27,396 bases of DNA from NCBI GenBank assembly GCA_946480925.1, contig CAMLLU010000073.1, positions 1-27,396 of the forward strand, in the 5' to 3' direction. The notes under the pieces were generated by a model, which ran no database searches, had not been told where the DNA came from, and saw nothing but the letters and a program-made list of their open reading frames with translations. This document shows, in pieces, positions 8,519 to 17,225 of this stretch (position 1 is its first letter; every line of letters starts with the position of its first letter). The DNA comes from an uncultured Rivibacter sp. (GTDB lineage Bacteria; Pseudomonadota; Gammaproteobacteria; Burkholderiales; Burkholderiaceae). Made by a program: the position numbers and the translations under genes.

Positions 8519-9478
8519 ATGCGCTTCGATCTGGTCACGCTCAATCTCGTGCTGGCAATCGCCGAGTCACGCAGCATCACGCAAGGTGCAAAGCGTGAAC
8601 ACCTCGCGCTGGCTGCGGCCAGCAAGCGAGTGTCCGACCTCGAGGCACGGTTGGGCGTCACGTTGTTCGAACGCCGCGCCCGTGGGGTCGAACTCACTGC
8701 GGCAGGCCGCGCGCTGGTGCGGCATATCCATTCGCTGCATGCGTCGCTCAACGCGCTGGAAAGCGAGGTCAGCGAATTCGCCCGCGGCATCCGCGGCCAC
8801 TTGCGCATCGCGGCCAATGCGTCGTCCATCTCCGAATGCTTGCCGCCGGATCTCGCGGCCTTCTCTCGGGTGCATCCCACTGTGCGCATCAGCCTCGAAG
8901 ACCAGACCAGCGCCGAGGTGCAGCGCAGCGTGGCCGAAGGCCGGGCTGACGTGGGTATCTTCGCGCCGCCGCAGCATGAGCCGCGGTTGTCCACGCGTCC
9001 GTACCGCCGCGGACGGCTCGCGGTGATCGTGCCTTCCAAGCACGAACTTGCGAATCGCTCGGCGGTGCGTTTCGAGGCGCTGCTCGATTTCGACATCGTC
9101 GGCCTGCACACGGGCGCCATCGTCCAGGAGCAGATGCTGTCGCAGGCGGCGGCCGTCGGCAAACCTCTGCGCGCACGGCTGCAGGTGCGCGGCTTCGATG
9201 CCATTGCGCAGCTCGTCGAGGCTGGTCTCGGCGTGGCGGTGATGCCCGCTGCGGTGGCGCAACGCTTGGCTCGGTTGTTTTCGCTGCAGGTGCTCCGGTT
9301 GGATGAGCCCTGGGCAGAGCGTGAATACCTCATCGCCGTCCGTGAGCAGGAGGTGTTGCCGGCAGTCGTCGGCCGCTTCGTCGAATTCCTCTCGCGCCAG
9401 GCCAGTCCCGGTGGCGAATCACCCGTAACCCCACGCCGTGCGCCCGTGAAACGCGCGAAAATTGCGGCTTCTGCCTGA
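8519..9478 (+). CDS. LysR family transcriptional regulator
   Basis: A 319-residue LysR-type regulator. The N-terminal winged helix-turn-helix (about 3-62) shows SRSITQGAKREHLALAAASK followed by the signature VSDLEARLGVTLFERRARGVELTAAG. The periplasmic-binding-like effector domain covers about 90-295, including LRIAANASSISECLP and the QLVEAGLGVAVMPA strand-helix. The frame is open for 59 codons upstream (to 8342), but that stretch is Arg-rich without domain character, and MRFDLVTLN at 8519 is the normal family N-terminus. It sits between the gltA terminator and leuC in the same direction, 12 bases before leuC, so it may be co-transcribed with the leu genes. Most LysR genes face away from their targets; here the target is unknown. 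Confidence 0.92.
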   Translation: MRFDLVTLNLVLAIAESRSITQGAKREHLALAAASKRVSDLEARLGVTLFERRARGVELTAAGRALVRHIHSLHASLNALESEVSEFARGIRGHLRIAANASSISECLPPDLAAFSRVHPTVRISLEDQTSAEVQRSVAEGRADVGIFAPPQHEPRLSTRPYRRGRLAVIVPSKHELANRSAVRFEALLDFDIVGLHTGAIVQEQMLSQAAAVGKPLRARLQVRGFDAIAQLVEAGLGVAVMPAAVAQRLARLFSLQVLRLDEPWAEREYLIAVREQEVLPAVVGRFVEFLSRQASPGGESPVTPRRAPVKRAKIAASA

Positions 9479-9490
9479 GGTCCCCCACCC

Positions 9491-10903
9491 ATGACCGCCC
9501 GCACTCTGTACGACAAGATCTGGGACGAGCACGTCGTCCACACCGAAGAGGACGGCACGGCCGTGCTCTACATCGACCGCCACCTCGTGCACGAGGTGAC
9601 CAGCCCGCAGGCCTTTGAGGGGCTCGCCCTTGCAGGGCGCAAGGTGTGGCGCCTGTCGGCCAATCTGGCAGTGAGTGACCACAACGTGCCCACCACCGAC
9701 CGCTCGCAAGGCATTGCCGACCCTGTGTCGCGCCTGCAGGTCGAAACGCTCGACAAGAACTGCGATCGCTACGGCATCACGCAGTTCAAGATGAATGACA
9801 AGCGCCAGGGCATCGTGCACGTCATCGGCCCGGAGCAGGGCGCCACGCTGCCTGGTATGACCGTGGTATGCGGTGACTCGCATACCTCCACACATGGCGC
9901 GTTCGGTGCGCTGGCACATGGCATCGGCACCAGCGAGGTGGAGCACGTGCTGGCCACGCAGACCTTGCTGGCCAGGAAGGCCAAGAACATGCTGGTGAAG
10001 GTGGACGGCACGCTGGCCAAGGGCTGCGGTGCCAAGGACATCGTGCTGGCCATCATCGGCAGGATCGGCACGGCCGGTGGTACCGGCTACACCATCGAAT
10101 TCGGTGGCAGTGCGATCCGCGCGCTCAGCATGGAAGGCCGCATGACGGTGTGCAACATGGCCATCGAGGCCGGTGCGCGCGCCGGTCTCATCGGGGTGGA
10201 CGAGACGACCATCCAGTACGTCAAGGGCCGTCCGTATTCGCCCGGCGGCGTGGAGTGGGAGCAGGCGGTGGCTTACTGGCGCACGCTGCATTCCGACGCA
10301 GACGCCAAGTTCAACCTCGTGGTGGAACTCGACGCTTCGCAGATCCGCCCGCAGGTCACCTGGGGCACATCACCCGAGATGGTGCTGTCGATCGAGGATC
10401 GCGTGCCCGACCCGGAGCGCGAGAAGGACGCCGTGAAGCGCAATGCGATGGAGCGTGCGTTGCAGTACATGGCGCTCGAGCCCAACAAGCCGATCAGCGA
10501 CATCAGGATCGACAAGGTGTTCATCGGTTCCTGTACCAACTCGCGCATCGAAGACATGCGCGAGGCAGCTGCCGTGGTGCGCCGCCTGGGTGGCAAGGTG
10601 GCTTCCAACGTGAAGCTCGCGATGGTGGTCCCCGGCTCGGGCCTCGTGAAGGAGCAGGCCGAACGTGAAGGGCTCGACCAGGTCTTCAAGGCTGCGGGGT
10701 TCGAATGGCGCGAGCCTGGCTGCTCGATGTGCCTGGCGATGAACGCCGACCGCCTGGAGCCAGGTGAGCGCTGCGCCTCCACCAGCAACCGCAACTTCGA
10801 GGGGCGGCAAGGGGCTGGCGGTCGCACGCACCTTGTGAGCCCAGCCATGGCTGCGGCGGCGGCCATCGAGGGCCATTTCGTCGACGTCCGTCGCATCGCC
10901 TGA
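9491..10903 (+). CDS. leuC: 3-isopropylmalate dehydratase large subunit
   Basis: LeuC, 470 residues, the Fe-S catalytic subunit of isopropylmalate isomerase, converting 2-isopropylmalate to 3-isopropylmalate in leucine synthesis. The aconitase-family 4Fe-4S ligands are Cys348 ([10 protein letters not shown]), Cys411 and Cys414 ([10 protein letters not shown]). [27 protein letters not shown] (start about 127) is the characteristic substrate-loop region. The sequence is complete and of normal length. The ATG lies 12 bases after the LysR stop codon with a modest GAGG upstream. LeuD, its obligatory partner, follows after a small lipoprotein gene. Confidence 0.98.
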   Translation: MTARTLYDKIWDEHVVHTEEDGTAVLYIDRHLVHEVTSPQAFEGLALAGRKVWRLSANLAVSDHNVPTTDRSQGIADPVSRLQVETLDKNCDRYGITQFKMNDKRQGIVHVIGPEQGATLPGMTVVCGDSHTSTHGAFGALAHGIGTSEVEHVLATQTLLARKAKNMLVKVDGTLAKGCGAKDIVLAIIGRIGTAGGTGYTIEFGGSAIRALSMEGRMTVCNMAIEAGARAGLIGVDETTIQYVKGRPYSPGGVEWEQAVAYWRTLHSDADAKFNLVVELDASQIRPQVTWGTSPEMVLSIEDRVPDPEREKDAVKRNAMERALQYMALEPNKPISDIRIDKVFIGSCTNSRIEDMREAAAVVRRLGGKVASNVKLAMVVPGSGLVKEQAEREGLDQVFKAAGFEWREPGCSMCLAMNADRLEPGERCASTSNRNFEGRQGAGGRTHLVSPAMAAAAAIEGHFVDVRRIA

Positions 10904-10926
10904 AACTTCACGAACGAGGAATACAC

Positions 10927-11058
10927 ATGACCCGTGCACTGCTGACCCTCATCGTCTCGCTGTTCGTGCTGGCCGGCTGCAGCACCATGGAAGGCTTCGG
11001 CAAAGACGTGCAGAAAGTCGGCGACAAGATCGAAGACGCCGCGGCGCGCAAGAAGTGA
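10927..11058 (+). CDS. Entericidin-like small lipoprotein
   Basis: A 43-residue ORF inserted between leuC and leuD. It has a short basic start (MTRALL), a hydrophobic core and a lipobox LAGC at 15-18, so Cys18 should be lipidated after signal peptidase II cleavage. The mature part is about 26 residues, with the pattern GFGKDVQKVGDKIEDAA that is typical of entericidin A/B family peptides. A strong GAGGA ribosome site (10916-10920) lies 6 bases before the ATG, supporting real translation. It is 23 bases after leuC and 13 bases before leuD, so it shares their transcript. Entericidins are envelope lipoproteins studied in E. coli as an antidote/toxin pair; no second member is seen here and the function in this setting is unknown. 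Confidence 0.88.
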   Translation: MTRALLTLIVSLFVLAGCSTMEGFGKDVQKVGDKIEDAAARKK

Positions 11059-11071
11059 ATAGGGCTTGACC

Positions 11072-11719
11072 ATGCAAGCATTTCGAATCCACAAGGGCCT
11101 GGTCGCTCCCATCGACCGCGAGAACGTCGACACCGACGCGATCATCCCCAAGCAGTTCCTCAAATCGATCAAGCGCAGCGGTTTCGGGCCCAATCTGTTC
11201 GACGAATGGCGCTACCTCGACCCGGGCCAGCCTGGGCAGGATCCGGCTTCGCGCAAGCCCAATCCTGACTTCGTGCTGAACCAGCCGCGCTACAGGGGGG
11301 CTTCGGTGCTGCTGGCGCGTCGCAATTTCGGCTGTGGTTCGAGCCGTGAGCACGCGCCTTGGGCGATCGAGCAATACGGCTTCCGTGCGCTCATCGCGCC
11401 GAGCTTTGCAGACATCTTCTTCAACAACTGTTTCAAGAACGGCCTGCTGCCCATCGCGCTGCCGGAGCACGAGGTGGCCAAGCTGTTCGACGACGTGGCC
11501 GCCTTCGTGGGCTATGAGCTGGCGATCGACCTCGAGCGCCAAGTGGTCGTCAAGCCTGATGGCACTGAGCTGTCGTTCGATGTGCAGCCGTTCCGCAAGT
11601 ACTGCCTGCTCAACGGCCTGGACGACATCGGCCTGACCCTGCGCCATGCCGAGAAGATCAAGGCCTTCGAGGCGGAGCGGCTGGTGAAGCAGCCGTGGCT
11701 GAACCAACGCATCGTGTAA
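11072..11719 (+). CDS. leuD: 3-isopropylmalate dehydratase small subunit
   Basis: LeuD, 215 residues, the swivel-domain subunit that pairs with LeuC. Family motifs are [17 protein letters not shown] (about 15-31), the substrate-recognition loop [12 protein letters not shown] (85-96), and [24 protein letters not shown] at 11066 extends the frame by two codons. The ATG at 11072 is preferred because AGGG (11061-11064) lies 7 bases before it. It follows the entericidin-like gene by 13 bases. Confidence 0.96.
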   Translation: MQAFRIHKGLVAPIDRENVDTDAIIPKQFLKSIKRSGFGPNLFDEWRYLDPGQPGQDPASRKPNPDFVLNQPRYRGASVLLARRNFGCGSSREHAPWAIEQYGFRALIAPSFADIFFNNCFKNGLLPIALPEHEVAKLFDDVAAFVGYELAIDLERQVVVKPDGTELSFDVQPFRKYCLLNGLDDIGLTLRHAEKIKAFEAERLVKQPWLNQRIV

Positions 11720-11757
11720 GCGCCGCACGGCTGCTTGCAAAGACTGAGACAATTGCC

Positions 11758-11775
11758 CCTCGCGCCGCCGCGAGG
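11758..11775 (+). other. GC-rich stem-loop in the leuD-leuB gap
   Basis: CCTCGCG and CGCGAGG form a perfect 7-bp stem around a CCGC loop in the 81-base gap before leuB. No T run follows, so it is not a standard intrinsic terminator. It could be an mRNA processing or stability element, or chance in GC-rich DNA. Confidence 0.35.
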
Positions 11776-11800
11776 TCGGACGTGATTTGAGAGAAGACTC

Positions 11801-12880
11801 ATGAAGATCGCAGTGCTGCCGGGCGATGGCATCGGCACCGAAATCGTCGCGGAAGCCGCCAAGGTGCTGCAGGCGCTCGACCTCTCGTTCGAGATGGAAA
11901 GTGCCCCTGTGGGTGGCGCGGCCTACGAGGCCGCTGGTCACCCGCTGCCTGAGTCGACTTTGACGCTTGCCCAAGCTGCCGATGCGGTGCTGTTTGGCGC
12001 CGTCGGCGACTGGAAGTACGACAAGCTCGAGCGGGCGCTGCGTCCAGAACAGGCCATCCTGGGCTTGCGCAAGAATCTGGGGTTGTTCGCCAACTTCCGC
12101 CCGGCGATCTGCTACCCCCAGCTCACGCATGCATCGAGCCTGAAGCCGGAACTGGTGGCGGGGTTGGACATCCTCATCATCCGAGAACTCACGGGTGACA
12201 TCTATTTCGGCCAGCCGCGCGGTCGCCGTGAGTCGCCCGATGGTGCCTTTGCCGGTGCGCCCGAGGCCTTCGACACCATGCGCTACAGCCGCCCGGAGAT
12301 CGAGCGCATCGCTCACGTGGCTTTCCAGGCTGCCCGCAAGCGCAACAAGCGTGTCACCAGTGTCGACAAGGCCAACGTGCTCGAAACCTTCCAGTTCTGG
12401 AAGGACGTGGTCACCGAAGTTCACGCACAGTACCCTGACGTAGAGCTCGATCACATGTACGTCGACAACGCCGCGATGCAGCTGGTCAAGGCGCCGAAGA
12501 AGTTCGACGTCATCGTTACCGGCAACATGTTCGGGGACATCCTCTCCGACGAAGCCGCCATGCTGACCGGCTCGATCGGCATGCTGCCCAGTGCGTCGCT
12601 CAACGCACAGAACAAGGGCTTGTACGAGCCCAGCCATGGCAGTGCGCCCGACATTGCGGGTAAGGGCATCGCCAACCCGCTGGCCACGATCCTGAGCGCC
12701 GCGATGATGCTGCGCTTCAGCCTCAACCAGCCGGAAGCCGCCGCCCGCATCGAGGCGGCCGTGCAGGCGGTGCTGCAGGCGGGTTACCGCACCGCCGACA
12801 TTTACAGCGACGGTACGACGAAGGTCGGAACGAAGGAGATGGGCGACGCCGTGGTCGCCCATCTGAAAACGCAGGGCTGA
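11801..12880 (+). CDS. leuB: 3-isopropylmalate dehydrogenase
   Basis: LeuB, 359 residues, NAD-dependent oxidative decarboxylation of 3-isopropylmalate to 2-ketoisocaproate. Motifs include PGDGIGTE at 7-14, the [14 protein letters not shown] segment at 128-141 with catalytic Tyr135, VDKANVLE with Lys190, [12 protein letters not shown] carrying metal-binding aspartates, and the cofactor loop [14 protein letters not shown]. The sequence is complete. A GAGAAG ribosome site lies just before the ATG. It follows leuD by 81 bases. leuA, which starts the pathway, is not in the window. Confidence 0.98.
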   Translation: MKIAVLPGDGIGTEIVAEAAKVLQALDLSFEMESAPVGGAAYEAAGHPLPESTLTLAQAADAVLFGAVGDWKYDKLERALRPEQAILGLRKNLGLFANFRPAICYPQLTHASSLKPELVAGLDILIIRELTGDIYFGQPRGRRESPDGAFAGAPEAFDTMRYSRPEIERIAHVAFQAARKRNKRVTSVDKANVLETFQFWKDVVTEVHAQYPDVELDHMYVDNAAMQLVKAPKKFDVIVTGNMFGDILSDEAAMLTGSIGMLPSASLNAQNKGLYEPSHGSAPDIAGKGIANPLATILSAAMMLRFSLNQPEAAARIEAAVQAVLQAGYRTADIYSDGTTKVGTKEMGDAVVAHLKTQG

Positions 12881-12898
12881 TCAGGCCACCTGCCGCGA

Positions 12899-13012
12899 GC
12901 CCGCGATCCATGGGCTTCGCGGGCCAGGCGGGCCGCTCGGGCGCATCACGCCTGGGTTGCAGGCCGGCAAGGCTTGCAAGCCGCATGGATCAACGGCCGG
13001 GGCGTGCCCGGC
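12899..13012. other. Cluster of short GC-rich dyads between leuB and asd
   Basis: The 178-base gap holds three inverted repeats: a 7-bp stem GCCCGCG/CGCGGGC (12899-12905 with 12918-12924), a perfect 12-bp palindrome GGCTTGCAAGCC (12971-12982), and a 6-bp hairpin GCCGGG/CCCGGC (12996-13012). None is followed by a T run, so no intrinsic terminator is called. I see no convincing promoter hexamers for asd here. Confidence 0.35.
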
Positions 13013-13058
13013 TGTGTCACCATCCCATCTGTTTCTCTGCTAGCGAGCGAGTATTCCT

Positions 13059-14192
13059 ATGTCTACACCTTTGGTCGGCCTGGTTGGCTGGCGCGGCATG
13101 GTCGGTTCGGTCCTGATGGACCGCATGAATCAAGAGGGCGATTTCGCCCATATCGAGCCGCTGTTCTTCAGCACCTCCAACGCAGGCGGCAAGGCGCCGG
13201 CCTTTGCAAAAAACGAAACCTCGCTGCAGGACGCCCATGACATCGAGGCGCTCAAGCGCTGCGAAATCATCATCACCGCGCAAGGCGGCGACTACACCAA
13301 CGAGGTGTTTCCCAAGCTTCGTGCGGCAGGGTGGAGCGGTCACTGGATCGACGCTGCCTCCTCACTGCGCATGAAGGATGACGCGGTCATCATCCTTGAT
13401 CCGGTCAACCTGCTGGTCATCAAGAATGCGCTGGCCAAGGGCGGGCGGAACTGGATCGGCGGCAACTGCACCGTGAGCTGCATGCTCATGGGTGTGGGCG
13501 CGCTGTACAAGGCAGGTCTCGTCGAATGGATGAGCACCCAGACCTACCAGGCAGCCTCTGGCGGCGGTGCGCAGCACATGCGCGAGTTGCTCACGCAGTT
13601 CGGCGCGCTCAACGCCGAAGTGAAGGCGCTGCTTGACGACCCGAAGAGCGCAATCCTCGAGATCGACCGCAAGATCGTTGAGAAGCAGCGCGCGCTGAGC
13701 GCGGAAGAGACCGCCAACTTTGGTGTGCCGCTGGGCGGCTCGTTGATCCCCTGGATCGACAAGGATCTCGGCAACGGCGTCAGCCGCGAAGAGTGGAAGG
13801 GCATGGCCGAGACCAACAAGATCCTCGGTCAAGGCGAAGGTTTTGGCACGCCGCACGTGCCGGTGGACGGCTTCTGTGTGCGCGTCGGCGCCATGCGCTG
13901 CCATAGCCAAGCATTGACCTTCAAGCTCAAGAAGGACGTGCCGCTGGACGACGTCGAGCAAATGATCGCCCACGACAACGCCTGGGTGAAGGTGGTGCCG
14001 AACACCCGCGAAGCGACCATCCGTGACCTGACGCCGGTGGCCGTCACTGGCACGCTGACGATTCCGGTGGGGCGCCTGCGCAAGCTGGCGATGGGGTCGG
14101 AGTACATCGGAGCCTTCACCATCGGCGATCAGTTGCTGTGGGGGGCGGCTGAGCCTCTGCGCCGGATGTTGCGCATCCTGCTCGATGCGTAA
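13059..14192 (+). CDS. asd: Aspartate-semialdehyde dehydrogenase
   Basis: Asd, 377 residues, NADPH-dependent reduction of aspartyl phosphate to aspartate semialdehyde, feeding lysine/diaminopimelate, threonine and methionine synthesis. The nucleotide loop [12 protein letters not shown] is at 6-17. The catalytic cysteine is Cys137 in [12 protein letters not shown]. Downstream come the substrate-binding Arg275 and the active-site His282 in [13 protein letters not shown]. The length and the GNCTVS motif match the Gram-negative E. coli-like class. The start gives a normal N-terminus but has no strong ribosome site. The leuB-asd-fimV order is familiar in betaproteobacteria. Confidence 0.97.
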   Translation: MSTPLVGLVGWRGMVGSVLMDRMNQEGDFAHIEPLFFSTSNAGGKAPAFAKNETSLQDAHDIEALKRCEIIITAQGGDYTNEVFPKLRAAGWSGHWIDAASSLRMKDDAVIILDPVNLLVIKNALAKGGRNWIGGNCTVSCMLMGVGALYKAGLVEWMSTQTYQAASGGGAQHMRELLTQFGALNAEVKALLDDPKSAILEIDRKIVEKQRALSAEETANFGVPLGGSLIPWIDKDLGNGVSREEWKGMAETNKILGQGEGFGTPHVPVDGFCVRVGAMRCHSQALTFKLKKDVPLDDVEQMIAHDNAWVKVVPNTREATIRDLTPVAVTGTLTIPVGRLRKLAMGSEYIGAFTIGDQLLWGAAEPLRRMLRILLDA

Positions 14193-14315
14193 TTGGCCAC
14201 ACACGTAACAAATTGAGCGGGAATTGAGAAGAGGGCGAGCGTTGTCCGGTTGCGACAAAGTACCGGATAACACCGTCCTTGAGAGGCCCAAACGAACGTC
14301 AGCAATTGGATTAGC

Positions 14316-14344
14316 TTGTCAGCGTATCTGCTTGATGTTATTGT
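14316..14344 (+). promoter_or_regulatory. Candidate sigma-70 promoter for fimV
   Basis: TTGTCA (14316-14321) and TATTGT (14339-14344) are separated by 17 bases, giving 5/6 and 4/6 matches to consensus. They lie in the locally AT-rich part of the 254-base asd-fimV gap, about 100 bases before the proposed start. The gap otherwise holds only a weak CCGGT/ACCGG dyad near 14246-14266. Confidence 0.5.
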
Positions 14345-14446
14345 GTTTTCATCTGTTTTCTACATCTGCGCACAGGCGCAGCGATAACTGACGGGCCGGG
14401 CGCCTCTCTCGCCTTCCGTGTGCCCGCTGATGTTTTGGGAGACGCC

Positions 14447-17116
14447 TTGAAACGAAACTCGATGTCTGCAGGGCGGTCGCCTGCGAAGTGGGCTGTAAAA
14501 AGCGTGGCAATTGCCGCGCTTTCTGCATTGTTGACTGCTGCTCCCCAAGCCTGGGCTCTGGGCTTGGGCAGGCTCAATGTGCAATCCGCGTTGGGCGAAA
14601 CGCTCAAGGCGGAAATCGACATCACCAGCATGACTCCCGAGGAGGAGTCCAATCTGCGTGTCCGCGTCGCGCCGCCGGAGTCGTATCGTGCTGCGGGTGT
14701 CGACTACAACGCCGTTCTCCCCAGCACCTCCGTCACGCTGCTGCGCCGGGCCGATGGGCGTCCCTATCTGCGTTTGACGAGCGATCGCGCAGTCCAGGAG
14801 CCGTTTGTCGATGTGATCCTGGACATCTCGTGGAATAGTGGTCGCCTCGTTCGCGAGTACACCCTTCTGTTCGATCCGCCTTCCCTGCGTGCGCCGACGC
14901 AGATGGCAGGCACTTCACCGGGCATCGCTCCAGCACCGCAGGCCTCTGCGCCTGCCGCGCGCCCTGCACCGCGCGCCGCAGAACCTGCGCCGGCAGCACC
15001 GGTCGCCAGGGCTCCGGCCACTCCGCGTGCGTCAGCAGCCGCGGCCGAACCCAAGGCGGCAGCAGCAGCCCCTGCTGCCGAGGGCGAGGGTGAATACCGC
15101 GTGCGTGGTGGCGACACCCTGTCACGCATCGCGTCGCGTACCCAGCGCCCCGGCGTGTCGCTCGACCAGATGCTGGTCGGCCTTTATCTTTCGAATCCGC
15201 AAGCCTTCCTCGAGAACAACATGAACCGGCTCAAGTCCGGTGTCGTGCTGTCCGTGCCAAGCGCAGACAAGGCGCAGGAAATCTCCACGGCCGAGGCGCG
15301 CAAGCTCATCCAGGCGCAAAGCGCCGACTTCGGTGCCTACCGGCAGCGCCTGGCTGGCAAGGTGCCCTCGGCTACCGGAGAAAACGCGCAGAAGGCGGGT
15401 GGTCAGGTTCAGGCTGAGGTTCAAGACAGCAAGCAGGCCGCCGCCACGACTCCCGACAAGCTCACGCTGAGCAAGGGCGCTGCTGCGGCCAAGGGGGCCC
15501 CTCCCGAACAGAAACTGGCCGAAGATCGTGCCAAGAAGGACGCCGCTACCCGCGTTGCCGAGCTGTCCAAGAACGTCGAAGACTTGAAGAGGCTGCAAGG
15601 CGCCAGCGCCGCAGGCACTGGTGCCGCGCCGGCGGCCAAGCCGGGCGTCAATATCCCCGCTGCCGCGCCGGCCCCTGTTGCCAAGGCGCCTGCTGCTACG
15701 CCAACGCCCGCTCCAACGCCTGCGCCTGTTGTGGCGGCAGCGCCTACGCCGGCCCCCACGCCGGTAGCGACACCTGCACCGGCTCCGACGCCTGTTGCCG
15801 CGCCTGCGGAAACCGCATCCTTGCCGGCTGCGACAGCTTCGGAACCTGCCACTGCGGCAGCGGCTCCGGCCTCGGCTCCTGAAGTCGCTGTGGCTCCGCC
15901 TGCGGTCGCATCGGCCCCGGTTGTGGCGCCGCCTCCGCCCCCGCCGGCTCCCGTGGAAGAGCCGGGCTTCCTGGCCAACCTCTTGGAGCACCCGTTGGTG
16001 CTGCCCGGCGCTGGTGCGCTGGTGCTGCTGCTGGCCGCGTTCGGCCTGTATCGCATGCGGGCCCAGAAGAAGGCAGATAGCGGCGAGACGTCGTTCCTCG
16101 AAAGCCGGCTACAGCCTGATTCCTTCTTCGGTGCCAGTGGCGGCCAGCGCATCGATACGCGCGACGCGACTGGCGTGCCGTCGTCGATGAGCTACTCGCT
16201 CAGCCAGCTCGACGCCATCGGCGATGTGGATCCCGTGGCCGAGGCCGACGTGTACCTGGCCTATGGCCGCGACCTTCAGGCCGAGGAGATCCTCAAGGAA
16301 GCCATGCGCAGCAGCCCCGAGCGCTTGGCCATCCGTACCAAGTTGCTCGAGGTGTATGCGAAGCGGCGCGACACCAAGGGCTTCGAGCAACTCGCCACGC
16401 AACTCTATGCATTGACGGGCGGGCAGGGCGAAGACTGGGCCAAGGCGCAGGAACTCGGTGTGTCCATCGATCCGGACAACCCGATGTACAAGCCGGGTGG
16501 TCACCCTGAGACCGTGCAGGCTGGCGCCAAGCCAGTGGCCGAGCCGCTGGGGGCGAGCACGATGCCTCAATCGGTGCTGCCGTCTCCTTCTCGGTTCGAA
16601 GCCGGCAATTCCGGCATTGACTCCACTTCGGGTGTGGATCTCGATCTGGACATCGCCGGGGATAACCTCGCGACTTCCGCGCCGGCCGCAATGCTCGATG
16701 TCACCCAGCCGTTCAACGCCCCCCCGAGCTTCGATGCACCGGCCACCGCGGATGTGCGCGCTGATGACTTGAATTTCGAGCTGCCGACGCTGGCGCCTAC
16801 GCCGTCCGCAGCTGCGGCACCTGCCAAGGACGCCTCGTTGGAGTTCGACTTGGCGGGCATCTCGCTTGACCTCAATGCGCCGGCCAATGGTGGTGGCACT
16901 CTCGGCGAGGCGGAGTTGCCCGATCTGGGTGGCCTGGACATGGCCGAAGGGCCGGGCGGTGACAGTGACCCGCTGGCGCGCAAGCTTGAATTGGCTGAGG
17001 AATTCCGCCAGATCGGTGACCTGGAAGGCGCACGTGACTTGTTGCAGGAAGTCGTGGCCAAGGCCAATGGCGCTCTCAGGACCAAGGCGCAAGGCATGCT
17101 CGACAGCTTGGCTTGA
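14447..17116 (+). CDS. fimV: FimV-like LysM and TPR-domain inner-membrane protein
   Basis: A large 889-residue protein of the FimV family, which in Pseudomonas and Neisseria relatives organises polar type IV pilus and twitching functions at the inner membrane. From the N-terminus: a signal sequence (about 1-38, ending PQAWA), the conserved FimV periplasmic domain starting GLGRLNVQSALGETLKAEID, an Ala/Pro linker, a LysM peptidoglycan-binding domain (about 216-271, YRVRGGDTLSRIA), a coiled region, a Pro/Ala/Thr-rich stretch (about 405-510), one transmembrane helix (about 517-535), then a cytoplasmic acidic part with TPR-like repeats and the C-terminal FimV motif ARKLELAEEFRQIGDLEGARDLLQEV. The TTG at 14447 is preferred because GGGAGA lies 4 bases upstream and the protein then begins MKRNSM; ATG 14462 is an alternative. 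No pilus genes are adjacent. Confidence 0.9.
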   Translation: MKRNSMSAGRSPAKWAVKSVAIAALSALLTAAPQAWALGLGRLNVQSALGETLKAEIDITSMTPEEESNLRVRVAPPESYRAAGVDYNAVLPSTSVTLLRRADGRPYLRLTSDRAVQEPFVDVILDISWNSGRLVREYTLLFDPPSLRAPTQMAGTSPGIAPAPQASAPAARPAPRAAEPAPAAPVARAPATPRASAAAAEPKAAAAAPAAEGEGEYRVRGGDTLSRIASRTQRPGVSLDQMLVGLYLSNPQAFLENNMNRLKSGVVLSVPSADKAQEISTAEARKLIQAQSADFGAYRQRLAGKVPSATGENAQKAGGQVQAEVQDSKQAAATTPDKLTLSKGAAAAKGAPPEQKLAEDRAKKDAATRVAELSKNVEDLKRLQGASAAGTGAAPAAKPGVNIPAAAPAPVAKAPAATPTPAPTPAPVVAAAPTPAPTPVATPAPAPTPVAAPAETASLPAATASEPATAAAAPASAPEVAVAPPAVASAPVVAPPPPPPAPVEEPGFLANLLEHPLVLPGAGALVLLLAAFGLYRMRAQKKADSGETSFLESRLQPDSFFGASGGQRIDTRDATGVPSSMSYSLSQLDAIGDVDPVAEADVYLAYGRDLQAEEILKEAMRSSPERLAIRTKLLEVYAKRRDTKGFEQLATQLYALTGGQGEDWAKAQELGVSIDPDNPMYKPGGHPETVQAGAKPVAEPLGASTMPQSVLPSPSRFEAGNSGIDSTSGVDLDLDIAGDNLATSAPAAMLDVTQPFNAPPSFDAPATADVRADDLNFELPTLAPTPSAAAAPAKDASLEFDLAGISLDLNAPANGGGTLGEAELPDLGGLDMAEGPGGDSDPLARKLELAEEFRQIGDLEGARDLLQEVVAKANGALRTKAQGMLDSLA
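15661..15953 (+). repeat. Low-complexity Pro/Ala/Thr-coding repeats within fimV
   Basis: Degenerate short repeats built on GCxCCxACGCC-like units encode runs such as PTPAPTPAPVV and PTPAPTPVATPAP ahead of the transmembrane helix. Codons vary between units, so this is a protein-level linker rather than an exact DNA tandem repeat. Length may differ between strains. Confidence 0.6.
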
Positions 17117-17183
17117 TGTGGCGACGTAACGCAGTGGGATCGCTGATCTCCACGCGTTGACGACAAGACGGTGTTATTAGCAC

Positions 17184-17212
17184 GGGGCCGTCCCATGGGG
17201 GCGGCCCCTTTT
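17184..17212 (+). terminator. Terminator between fimV and truA
   Basis: An 11-bp stem (17184-17194 with 17198-17208, one G-T pair, loop ATG) is followed by four T residues. It lies 67 bases after the fimV stop codon and ends just before truA. The T run is short, so some read-through into truA is possible. Confidence 0.8.
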
Positions 17213-17225
17213 GCTTCAAAGGCCC

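Noticed and set aside
8452..9558. A 368-codon open frame antisense to the LysR gene
   Set aside because: The product is Ser/Arg/Thr-rich low-complexity sequence, as expected of a shadow frame; the LysR reading on the plus strand has clear domain motifs.
10927..11058. Entericidin toxin-antidote pair
   Set aside because: Only one small lipoprotein ORF is present; no tandem second peptide is found in the leuC-leuD junction.
10949..12862. A 637-codon open frame antisense to leuD and leuB
   Set aside because: It is a shadow of GC-skewed codon positions; the product is Arg/Gln/His-rich without recognisable motifs and crosses two real genes.
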